From positions 1,054,001 through 1,118,000 of the forward strand of contig NZ_CP016777.1 of the NCBI RefSeq assembly GCF_002288225.1: DNA of 64,000 nt, given 5' to 3'. This stretch comes from Candidatus Planktophila dulcis. Its GTDB lineage: Bacteria; Actinomycetota; Actinomycetes; Nanopelagicales; Nanopelagicaceae. The notes below the pieces were generated by a model. That model worked only from the letters and a program-made list of their open reading frames with translations. It did no database searches and was not told the DNA's origin. Position numbers and translations under genes: made by a program. Below are positions 57,337-64,000 of the stretch, one piece after another; position 1 is the stretch's first letter; the number at the start of each line of letters is the position of its first letter.

Positions 57337-58284
57337 TTACCGCGCAGGATCAAGGGCAATTTTGCCCGTTGATTCACGAGCAAGCATTGAATGATGAGCA
57401 GCTGCTGCCTCACTCAGTGGATATGTCGCGCCAATGACTGGCTTGAGTTTTCCATCAGCGACTAATTGGAAGAGCTGCGCCACAACATCATTGAGCATCT
57501 CTTTACTTCCAAAGCAATTTGCTAGCCAGAAAGCAGAAACAGTCTTTGAACCATGCATCAAAGCACCTGGATGAATAGGAGTTGGAGCTGTGCGAGATGC
57601 CATTCCAAAGGTGATGATTTTTCCAAATGCACCAAGGGCTGCAAGGCTGTGATCAAATGTTGTTCCACCGACCATTTCAAGAACAAGATCTACTCCTTGA
57701 CCACCATTTGCTTCACGAAGTGCAGCGCTTAGGTCAGCTGACTTTGCATCAACGGTGATATCTGCACCGAGCGACTTAGCAAGGGCTGCCTTGGCATCGG
57801 ATGAAGTCACGGCAATAACTTTGCCGCCCCACATCTTTGCAAGTTGAATTGCAATCGTGCCAACGCCACCAGCTGCTGCATGCACAACAACAGATTGACC
57901 CTTTTGAAGGTTACCCATCGTCTTAAGCAAGTGCCACGCTGTTGCGCCTTGCACCAACATGCACAGCGCCTGCTCATCAGTGACTGCATCAGGAATAGGA
58001 AAGAGGACAGATGTATGAGCAATAGCTTTCTGGGCATATCCCCCAGATGAGACGCTAGCTAAGTAACGCTTGCCGCCATGTGTGCCAACAACTTCAATAC
58101 CAGGAATCATTGGCAGAGTTTGTGGCGACAGATATGAATTCTCTGTCTGATGCGTATCCGCATAGTTAATTCCGACTGCAGTGACATCAAGGACTACTTC
58201 ATCTTTACCTGCAACGGGATCGGCAACATCCACATACTTCATGACATCAGGGCCACCGAATGCTGTTATCTGTATCGCCTTCAC
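57337..58284 (-). CDS. Zinc-independent quinone oxidoreductase, MDR family
   Basis: A medium-chain dehydrogenase/reductase of the NADPH:quinone oxidoreductase (QorA) group, 315 residues. GINYADTHQ and the Rossmann segment VHAAAGGVGTIAIQLAKM are typical; the structural-zinc cysteines of alcohol dehydrogenases are missing. The start is GTG at 58284 (MKAIQITAFGGPDVMKYV), overlapping the stop of the upstream small gene as TAGTG; the TTG two codons earlier lies inside that gene. Substrate is not known. Confidence 0.9.
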   Translation of the reverse strand: MKAIQITAFGGPDVMKYVDVADPVAGKDEVVLDVTAVGINYADTHQTENSYLSPQTLPMIPGIEVVGTHGGKRYLASVSSGGYAQKAIAHTSVLFPIPDAVTDEQALCMLVQGATAWHLLKTMGNLQKGQSVVVHAAAGGVGTIAIQLAKMWGGKVIAVTSSDAKAALAKSLGADITVDAKSADLSAALREANGGQGVDLVLEMVGGTTFDHSLAALGAFGKIITFGMASRTAPTPIHPGALMHGSKTVSAFWLANCFGSKEMLNDVVAQLFQLVADGKLKPVIGATYPLSEAAAAHHSMLARESTGKIALDPAR

Positions 58285-58397
58285 TAGCAAGCACAGCGAT
58301 CTTCGAGAGCAATTCCTTCTAGGGCTTCTTCAATATGTTCACCGCAACCTTGCCATGTTGGCTTCCCACACTTCTTACATTCAACCTTGCTACACAT
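58284..58397 (-). CDS. Small cysteine-rich zinc-ribbon-like protein
   Basis: A 37-residue protein, MCSKVECKKCGKPTWQGCGE then HIEEALEGIALEDRCAC, with six cysteines (2, 7, 10, 18, 35, 37). The ATG at 58397 has GGGAG eight bases upstream, and the stop overlaps the oxidoreductase GTG as TAGTG, so it is a real, coupled gene. CKKCGKPTWQGCGEHIE followed by a C-terminal CxC resembles a widespread small protein of unknown function that I recall but cannot name. Metal binding is inferred from the cysteines. Confidence 0.85.
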   Translation of the reverse strand: MCSKVECKKCGKPTWQGCGEHIEEALEGIALEDRCAC

Positions 58398-58409
58398 ATC
58401 AAATTCTCC

Positions 58410-59582
58410 CTAGAAGTACTTTCTGATTGATTTAACTAGTCTATTCCAAAGAGTTGCGGTCTGCTCAAGCGGTGAGACTTCCAAGACCTTAGATTTTGCA
58501 GGCTCATCTGGGGTAATTACATCTTTCAGAGCTGGAGAATTCTGATCCAGTGAATCGGCAATGATTCCAATATTGGCAACAATCGATAGTCCCCTAACAA
58601 TCTGATCTTGATCCACATCTTTGCCATCTTCAATCAAGGTTTCGGCAAGGGCTGAGCCTGCCTCTCGTGCATCATCTGTGGGAGATGAAGAGAAATCATT
58701 GATGTCATCGGGTAAATCAACATGGGCAGAGATGGCATAGCTGGCCGCAGAGAGTGCCACTGCAATCTGCTTCTTTGTGGAATCTGCAATGCCTCCTTCA
58801 ACTGAAGAATCAAAGAGAGTGCGAGCAATCGTGCGAACTTGCACGAGGGTATGTTCTGTCGCAATTCCCTCGATATACATCTCCTCCGCCACATCTTTCT
58901 CAGCGGTGGGAAACCATCGAGCATGGCTGCGTGCTTCAACAGATTGTGCGCGAATGGCAGGTACTTCTTCAACAAGCAGGCGAGCTTGCGCAAGCCACTT
59001 ACCTGCATCCTTTTGCGTGTAGCCAGCTGCCACTCCTTCAGACATCTGAGCAAGAAGTGCTGCAGCTTTCTCGGAGACTGATCTGATCTGCATTCTCGCT
59101 CTATCAATAGGAGTGTTTGATACAGAGAAGTATGAGAAGAAGATTGCAACGGCTGCCCCAATGAGGGTCGATCCCAAGCGATGCACGGCAGTGTTCTGAG
59201 AAATTCCAGGTCCAATAACGATGAGAGCGGTAACAGGAACGTTCACTGAGGCCACTTCACCTAAGTGCAGTGCGCGCGCAACAACAGCACACAAAATAAT
59301 TGTTGTGGCAATTGCAAGAAATCCAAAGCTAAAGAGTGAGACCGTGAGCAACGCTATGCCGGCACCAATAGCTGTTCCCACAATCTGACCAAATCCTTCA
59401 CGTAAGGATTTGTGCAGTGAGATTCGGATGCTGAGTGTGGAGACGATGGCTGCTACTACTCCGCCATCTTGAATCAAGAGATCGCCTAAGAACCAAGCCA
59501 CACCTCCAGATAATCCAGCAATGGCAATAAGACGGACCCAATACTTTCGGTCCGAAAATAACTTAGATATGCGCTTTATCAT
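58410..59582 (-). CDS. FUSC/aromatic-acid-exporter-like membrane protein
   Basis: A 390-residue protein. The N-terminal half (to about 175) has five or six hydrophobic segments with RISLHKSLREGFGQIVGTAIGA, the FUSC/ArAE pattern. The second half is soluble and helical (NTPIDRARMQIRSVSEKAAAL onward), without a second membrane block. Related proteins are linked to export of aromatic acids or other weak acids; the substrate here is not known. It is the first gene before the small cysteine-rich protein and oxidoreductase. Confidence 0.78.
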   Translation of the reverse strand: MIKRISKLFSDRKYWVRLIAIAGLSGGVAWFLGDLLIQDGGVVAAIVSTLSIRISLHKSLREGFGQIVGTAIGAGIALLTVSLFSFGFLAIATTIILCAVVARALHLGEVASVNVPVTALIVIGPGISQNTAVHRLGSTLIGAAVAIFFSYFSVSNTPIDRARMQIRSVSEKAAALLAQMSEGVAAGYTQKDAGKWLAQARLLVEEVPAIRAQSVEARSHARWFPTAEKDVAEEMYIEGIATEHTLVQVRTIARTLFDSSVEGGIADSTKKQIAVALSAASYAISAHVDLPDDINDFSSSPTDDAREAGSALAETLIEDGKDVDQDQIVRGLSIVANIGIIADSLDQNSPALKDVITPDEPAKSKVLEVSPLEQTATLWNRLVKSIRKYF

Positions 59583-59616
59583 CAGGTGAGAGTTTACGCC
59601 TGAGTAAGATGCTCAG

Positions 59617-60021
59617 ATGCATCTAGCGCCTGGAGACATTCCTGAACTTCTCCGCACAGCAAAGACAGTTGCCATTGTTGGGATTTCAGATAAAGCTGAC
59701 CGGGCAAGCCATGGCGTTGCCAAGTACCTCATCGAGAACTCTCACTTTGAATTGTTCTTCGTCAACCCGCTCTTGGAGAACGTTCTGGGTCAGAAGGTCT
59801 ATAAATCGCTCAAAGAGATTGACGTTCACATCGATATCGTCGATGTATTTCGCAAACCTGCAGATTGCCTGGCAGTTCTGGATGAGAGCATTGAAATTGG
59901 TGCTAGCGCAATCTGGTTACAGTTAGGAATTTCCGTTCCAGAGGTTGCAACACAAGGCAGTGAGGCTGGGCTATCTGTTGTCATGGATCGCTGCATCAAA
60001 ATTGATTACGCAGCTTTGTAA
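59617..60021 (+). CDS. CoA-binding domain protein, YccU-like
   Basis: A 134-residue protein made of one Rossmann-type CoA-binding domain: TVAIVGISDKADRASHGVAKYL near 17-38, FFVNPLLENVLGQKVYKSL near 47-65 and VDVFRKPADCLAVLDESIEIG near 75-95. The family binds CoA or acyl-CoA; its role is unknown. It is divergent from the FUSC gene (34 nt between starts) and its stop abuts the stop of the ABC permease gene. Confidence 0.85.
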   Translation: MHLAPGDIPELLRTAKTVAIVGISDKADRASHGVAKYLIENSHFELFFVNPLLENVLGQKVYKSLKEIDVHIDIVDVFRKPADCLAVLDESIEIGASAIWLQLGISVPEVATQGSEAGLSVVMDRCIKIDYAAL

Positions 60022-60909
60022 TTAACCCTTTGTAGAGCCGAGGGTAAGACCTGCGATAAATTGCTTACGCAGCACAAAGAACATAATGACTGTAGGGGCT
60101 GCTGCGATGATCGCACCGGCTGCTAACAAGTTGAAGTCTGTGACGTACTGGCCCTGCAGACGTCGAAGTGCTGAGGTAATTGGACGCTTTGAGTCATCAG
60201 ACATCAATACAAGTGCCCAGAAGAATTCGTTATAGATCCATGTAGTCATGAGCACGCTGAGCGCAGCAAGAGCTGGGCGCAAGAGAGGCAAGATGACGTT
60301 CCAGTAATGGCGGAAGACGTTGGCTCCATCGATAGTTGCTGACTCTGAAATCTCTTTCGGAATCGTCTTCATATAGGAAGAGAGAACGAAGGTTGCAAAG
60401 CCCACCTGGAATCCCACGTGAACCAGAATCAAGCCGCCATAGTTGTTATACAAGAGGTTTCTGTTTCCGAAGAGCTCACCGATCCAGATAAACATCCAGA
60501 AGACAGGGATGTATGTGAGAACGATTGGAAGCATATTTCCTGCTGTGAAGAGCAAGAGAAGTCCGAGGTTAAATTTGTACTGATATCGAGTCACTACGAA
60601 TGCAACGAGTGAGCCGAAGAATAGAGTCAAGATGACTGATGGAACGGTCACAAGTAATGAGTTGAGTAGATAAACACCAATCTTCATCTCTTGAATTGCG
60701 TTGATGTAATTATCAAAGGTTAAACGGCGTGGCCACGAGAAAATTCCGTAAGAGATGATGTCGTTATATGGACGAAGTGAGGTCCAGACTGTCCAGAGAA
60801 TTGGGAAGATCCAGACAAAGGCAAAGATGCCAATAAAGATTGAGATGAATGTGTCTTTACGCTTCTGGCTGTCGCGGTATTCCGCGCTCCGAACTACACC
60901 GGTACTCAT
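60022..60909 (-). CDS. Carbohydrate ABC transporter permease, MalG-like
   Basis: A CUT1-type permease of 295 residues with six membrane segments and the EAA loop EISESATIDGANVFRHYWNV followed by ILPLLRPA, which contacts the ATPase. It pairs with the MalF-like protein. The ATG overlaps that gene's stop as ATGA. The C-terminus ends GLTLGSTKG as in many actinobacterial sugar permeases. Substrate unknown, probably a sugar or polyol. Confidence 0.92.
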   Translation of the reverse strand: MSTGVVRSAEYRDSQKRKDTFISIFIGIFAFVWIFPILWTVWTSLRPYNDIISYGIFSWPRRLTFDNYINAIQEMKIGVYLLNSLLVTVPSVILTLFFGSLVAFVVTRYQYKFNLGLLLLFTAGNMLPIVLTYIPVFWMFIWIGELFGNRNLLYNNYGGLILVHVGFQVGFATFVLSSYMKTIPKEISESATIDGANVFRHYWNVILPLLRPALAALSVLMTTWIYNEFFWALVLMSDDSKRPITSALRRLQGQYVTDFNLLAAGAIIAAAPTVIMFFVLRKQFIAGLTLGSTKG

Positions 60910-61817
60910 TTGAGATCCTCTTGAAAACTAATTCGAAGATAAGTAATGATCGGAACGATGCAGAGAATAAGAAGGATGACTGCGTATGCCGCACCCTTCA
61001 TTGAAATACCCTGGCCCGCAAAGTTCTGGAATACCAAAAGGTTGAGCAGTGGGAAGATTGTTGGACTTCCGTAGATGATGTACACCAAGTCGAATGCTCG
61101 AAGCGATTCAATAAGTGTGATAACAACAATGATGATGTTTACAGGCTGCATTGTCGGCAAGATAATCTTGCGGAAGATCTCCCAATCTGTAGCGCCATCG
61201 ATTGCAGCTGCTTCTTTAAGAGCTGGATCGACTGATTTAAGGCCAGATAAATAGAGAAGCATGATGTAGCCAATATGGCGCCACGAGGCGATACCTAAAA
61301 TGACCCAGGTATTGATTTTTTCGTTACCCCAAATCGAGATTGCATTACCAATATCGCGACCCATAAGGCCCTGCACAAAACCACCAGGCTGCAACATAAA
61401 GTTCCAGATAATTCCGATTACTGCCAGAGATAGAACTACAGGCAAGTAGTAAATAGATTCATAGAAAGCGTGACCTTTAATGCCACGGTCAATTTGGTAG
61501 GCAAGCAAAATCCCTAGCGGGGTTGCAATAAGAACGAAGAATGCAAGCCAAATTGCGTTGTTCTTAAGTGCTTGATAAAAAAGTGGGTTATTTACAAAGA
61601 TATTTTTATAGTTCTGGATTCCTGCCCACTGAATATCCTTAAGGCGAATACCGTTCCAATATGTAAAGGAGAGAATAATTGTGACAACTGCTGGAACCCA
61701 GAGAAGAATAATCTGAAGCAGAGTTGGAATTCCAACGAATGTTGCGAGTGTAAAGCGATCTGTTTTAGAAAGAGAGCGGCGGCTACGCTTCTGTTGAACC
61801 GTAGCCGCCGTCTTCAT
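60906..61817 (-). CDS. Carbohydrate ABC transporter permease, MalF-like
   Basis: A 303-residue CUT1-type permease with six membrane segments and the EAA loop ALKEAAAIDGATDWEIFRKI followed by ILPTMQPV. The first 23 residues are basic and cytoplasmic. The first codons contain an 11-bp inverted repeat (61777-61810). It lies 43 nt after the binding-protein gene and is coupled to the MalG-like gene. No ATPase gene is linked, so a shared MsmX/UgpC-type ATPase elsewhere is expected. Confidence 0.92.
   Translation of the reverse strand: MKTAATVQQKRSRRSLSKTDRFTLATFVGIPTLLQIILLWVPAVVTIILSFTYWNGIRLKDIQWAGIQNYKNIFVNNPLFYQALKNNAIWLAFFVLIATPLGILLAYQIDRGIKGHAFYESIYYLPVVLSLAVIGIIWNFMLQPGGFVQGLMGRDIGNAISIWGNEKINTWVILGIASWRHIGYIMLLYLSGLKSVDPALKEAAAIDGATDWEIFRKIILPTMQPVNIIIVVITLIESLRAFDLVYIIYGSPTIFPLLNLLVFQNFAGQGISMKGAAYAVILLILCIVPIITYLRISFQEDLK
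61777..61810 (-). promoter_or_regulatory. Strong stem-loop in the first codons of the MalF-like gene
   Basis: Perfect 11-bp arms CGGCGGCTACG and CGTAGCCGCCG (61800-61810 and 61777-61787) with a 12-nt loop, at about codons 3-14, followed on the minus strand by CTCTCTTTC. It may stabilise the upstream binding-protein message or limit permease expression. Confidence 0.7.
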
Positions 61818-61860
61818 ACCTTTAACTTACTAGCACTTGAACTAATTATCAACTAAGAAA

Positions 61861-63171
61861 TTAGTTCTTTGGAAGTGCATCCCATTGTGCTTGTACGTTT
61901 TCGAGGATCTTGTTGACATCAGAAGGCTTCTTAATGAAGTTCTGGATAGCTGGTCCGACAATTGGACCAGCGAAGTCTCCACGAGCATCACGATCTAAGA
62001 AGAACATGATGTTCTTTGCTGCTGCAAGAACTGCAAGCTTCTGCTTGTTGAATGAATCGTAAGCTGATGTATCAAATGACTTCGATACATAGATATTTGT
62101 ATCGCCAGCCTTGACAGCTTGTGCAATACCTTCTGGTGATGCCCAGAATTCTGCAAGGGCCTTACCGCCAGCTACGTTCTTACCGTTTGCAGCAACTGAA
62201 ATACCATCTAGTGGTGCATCAATTGTGTCGATACCGAACTTAGGGTTGATTTCTGGGAATGGAACTACCCATAGATCGTCGTAATCTGCCTGTGACTTCG
62301 CCTTGAAGTCATTTGCAAACCATGAACCCATCAACATTGCGCCTGTCTTCTTCTGGAGAAGAAGATCGCGCATGCCGTCCCATGAAATATCCATGACGTT
62401 TTCGTTCATGAATGGGATGAGCTGTGCGAAGTACTTGAATGTTTCCTTTGTGCGAGCATCTGTCCACTTTGCGCGACCGTTAAGTAGGTCGATGTGGTAC
62501 TTGTAGCCGTTGACACGTGCGTTGAGAACATCGAATGTTCCCATTGCTTCCCAGCCGCCCTTTGCGCCGAGTGAGTATCCAACAAGACCCTTCTTCTGTG
62601 TAAGAGTCATCAACTTAACGAAGTCATCCCAGTTATCAATCTTCTCTGGGTTCATTCCAATTTCCTTAACCATTGACTTGCGGTAGTGCAAAGCCCATGG
62701 GTAGTAAGTAGTTGGGAGGATGTAAGGCTTCTTTGATACAGGGCTTGTTGCACCCTTGATTGCTGCTGTTGGAAGTGATCCCTTCAGACGTGCAATCTCA
62801 CGTGTGAGATCTGCAAGAAGACCTCTCTCACCGAAGTGGTTTGAGCGATATCCAGCCATCCAACCAAATGCATCATCAGGTGAACCCTGCATGATTTGTG
62901 CAAAGTTGTTCTGGAAGTCATCTGAGTTAACTTGCTGAGCAACAACCTTTGCTCCGGTCTTCTTTGTGAATGCATCGTTGACAGCCTTAGCAATTGCATC
63001 GCCTGTTGCTCCGCCGCCACGTGTTGTCCACTTGACTGTGCTGCCCTTTAAACGTGTTGCTGCGCTTGCAGTACCAGCTGAAAGCGAACTACCGGCGGCA
63101 AGTGCTGCTCCACCGACTGCTGCGCCTTTGAGTACTGAGCGACGAGAAACTATGTTCTGCTCTTCTGACAT
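61861..63171 (-). CDS. Sugar-type ABC transporter substrate-binding protein, Tat signal
   Basis: A family 1 extracellular solute-binding protein of 436 residues. ATG at 63171 (MSEEQNIVSRRSVLKG) has AAAAGGA upstream; a longer in-frame reading to 63219 runs through the leader. The N-terminus is a twin-arginine signal, SRRSVLKG at 9-16, hydrophobic region and ASA cleavage near 37, so it is probably exported folded. No lipobox cysteine is present. The mature part has GSTVKWTTRGGG, FKYFAQLIPFMNENVMDISW and GKALAEFWASPEGIAQAV, typical of CUT1 binding proteins. Ligand unknown. Confidence 0.9.
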   Translation of the reverse strand: MSEEQNIVSRRSVLKGAAVGGAALAAGSSLSAGTASAATRLKGSTVKWTTRGGGATGDAIAKAVNDAFTKKTGAKVVAQQVNSDDFQNNFAQIMQGSPDDAFGWMAGYRSNHFGERGLLADLTREIARLKGSLPTAAIKGATSPVSKKPYILPTTYYPWALHYRKSMVKEIGMNPEKIDNWDDFVKLMTLTQKKGLVGYSLGAKGGWEAMGTFDVLNARVNGYKYHIDLLNGRAKWTDARTKETFKYFAQLIPFMNENVMDISWDGMRDLLLQKKTGAMLMGSWFANDFKAKSQADYDDLWVVPFPEINPKFGIDTIDAPLDGISVAANGKNVAGGKALAEFWASPEGIAQAVKAGDTNIYVSKSFDTSAYDSFNKQKLAVLAAAKNIMFFLDRDARGDFAGPIVGPAIQNFIKKPSDVNKILENVQAQWDALPKN

Positions 63172-63333
63172 CTTCGTCCTTTTCTCTGAGGGTTGAAAGT
63201 TCAACGAGCCTCGATTCACGAGGGTGCGTGAATCTTCGACTGGGCTAATCTAGAGGTGTTGGGACTGCTCTACCTAGGAAGTTCAGGTAACGAAATGATA
63301 AAGAAAACGGGTGAATTCAACGCTAAAAGGAGG
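63172..63333 (-). promoter_or_regulatory. Upstream region of the sugar ABC operon with two inverted repeats
   Basis: GATTCACG and CGTGAATC (63213-63220 and 63227-63234, 6-base gap) form a perfect 8-bp repeat, and GTTGAA-AG-TTCAAC (63192-63205) a second. Both lie within 65 bases of the start codon, so they could be repressor operators or leader hairpins. No clear -35/-10 pair was found. Confidence 0.45.
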
Positions 63334-63735
63334 TCAGAGAGGCTTCTCTTGCAGGTAAAGGGCCACAGAGTTGATGCACCAGCGCTCATCTGTGGGCACC
63401 TCATACCCCTCACCCGTAAAGACATGGCCCAGGTGGGAGTCACAGTTCGCGCACCGAACCTCGGTCCGAACCCGTGGGGCCAGTGAGCGATCCTCAATCA
63501 GCTTTACCGCATCATCGGCAGTCGGTGCATAGAAAGATGGCCAACCACATCCAGAGTGAAATTTAGTTTCAGATGTAAAGAGCTCATTGCCACATGCCTT
63601 ACAACGATAACTACCAACTTTATCTGTGTCGGTGTATTCGCCAGTAAATGGTCGCTCTGTTGCACCTTCGCGAAGAACTGCATACGAAAGTGGATCTAAG
63701 CGAGCTTTAAGTTCTTCCTCGTTAATCTCTGCCAT
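63334..63735 (-). CDS. msrB: Peptide methionine-R-sulfoxide reductase
   Basis: Repairs R-methionine sulfoxide in proteins. The 133-residue protein has the zinc cysteines Cys45, Cys48, Cys95 and Cys98 (CKAC and CANC), SGCGWPSF with a candidate resolving Cys63, HLGHVF and the catalytic Cys120 in ERWCINS. It lies 12 nt after the SDR gene. No terminator is evident before the sugar ABC operon. Confidence 0.95.
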   Translation of the reverse strand: MAEINEEELKARLDPLSYAVLREGATERPFTGEYTDTDKVGSYRCKACGNELFTSETKFHSGCGWPSFYAPTADDAVKLIEDRSLAPRVRTEVRCANCDSHLGHVFTGEGYEVPTDERWCINSVALYLQEKPL

Positions 63736-63747
63736 GAAATAAAATCC

Positions 63748-64000
63748 CTATCGCGGGATTCGCAGCCCTTGCATTCCACCATCGACGGCAAGGGAGGTAG
63801 CAGTTGTTGATCCTTGCAGTGGACTTGCTAAGTAGCAGAGTGCGCGTGCAACTTCATCTGCGCTGACAAGTCGTCCAAGTGGTTGACGTGCTTCCAGTGC
63901 TTTACGTTCTGCAACAGGATCTGCAGCTTGTGCCAGCAGACGTTGCACCCAAGGTGTGTCTGCTGTTCCTGGATTCACACAGTTCACGCGAATTCCTTCA
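63748..64000 (-). CDS. Short-chain dehydrogenase/reductase, C-terminal part
   Basis: The right-hand edge cuts the gene; 83 C-terminal codons are visible. NCVNPGTADTPWVQRLLAQA, then GRLVSADEVARALCYLASP and ATSLAVDGGMQGL are the C-terminal half of a classical SDR. The catalytic Tyr-x3-Lys and the cofactor loop lie outside the window, so substrate and cofactor cannot be judged. msrB follows 12 nt later. Confidence 0.9.
   Translation of the reverse strand, partial: EGIRVNCVNPGTADTPWVQRLLAQAADPVAERKALEARQPLGRLVSADEVARALCYLASPLQGSTTATSLAVDGGMQGLRIPR

Noticed and set aside
1-64000. CRISPR arrays, insertion sequences, prophage genes, rRNA genes or a replication origin
   Set aside because: No regularly spaced repeats, transposase or integrase motifs, terminal inverted repeats, rRNA sequence or DnaA-box cluster were recognised.

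Overview
The window reads as a chromosomal segment from a small-genome, moderately low-GC actinobacterium. The best fit is a freshwater planktonic lineage such as the Nanopelagicales (acI, Candidatus Planktophila or Nanopelagicus). This is inferred from gene order and protein style, not from a database search. Actinobacterial marks include the order tRNA-Thr, tRNA-Met, rpmG, hadA, hadB, (murB), tRNA-Trp, secE, nusG, rplK, rplA; alr next to tsaE-tsaB-rimI; rplM-rpsI-glmM; extended N- or C-termini on S9, S5, S3, L22 and L10; and a GTG-started rpsL. The S4, S14, L33 and L36 proteins all keep their zinc cysteines. Genes are packed, often overlapping as ATGA or TAATG, and almost everything lies on the minus strand. 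No insertion sequence, prophage, CRISPR array or rRNA gene was seen.

Layout in the direction of transcription (right to left). 64000-63334: end of an SDR gene and msrB. 63171-60022: a three-gene sugar-type ABC importer without its ATPase. 60021-57337: a CoA-binding protein gene (plus strand), a FUSC-like membrane protein, a 37-residue cysteine-rich protein and a quinone oxidoreductase. 57281-54111: tRNA-Thr, tRNA-Met, rpmG, hadA, hadB, a CysRS-tail/glycosyltransferase fusion and murB, followed by convergent aspC. 52838-41632: tRNA-Trp, secE, nusG, rplK, rplA, rplJ, rplL, rpoB and rpoC. 41562-36351: a PH-like protein, rpsL, rpsG, fusA, tuf and rpsJ. 36333-24437: the S10 and spc clusters through secY, adk and map. 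24311-20026: a tripartite tricarboxylate transporter (tctC, tctB, tctA) plus an MFS gene. 19881-12934: infA, rpmJ, rpsM, rpsK, rpsD, rpoA, rplQ, truA, an ABC-F gene, rplM and rpsI. 12885-7564: glmM, glmS, a PAP2 phosphatase, acpS and alr. 7574-1236: a branched-chain amino-acid-type ABC transporter ending in a secreted alpha/beta hydrolase. 1181-1: tsaE, tsaB and partial rimI.

Most genes serve translation, transcription, secretion and cell-wall precursor supply (GlmM, GlmS, Alr, MurB). Three uptake modules (Liv plus hydrolase, Tct plus MFS, sugar ABC) lie in or beside this core block, as expected for a streamlined osmotroph. The Liv and Tct modules interrupt gene pairs that usually stay together in actinobacteria (alr/tsaE and map/infA).

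The most unusual signals are regulatory. A C-run ending in TGC or CGC recurs in the spacer of several promoters for translation and RNA polymerase genes. Strong stem-loops occupy the first codons of the membrane gene that follows a binding-protein gene in two separate transporter operons. Structured leaders precede rpsL and rpsM. None of the three binding proteins carries a lipobox cysteine.
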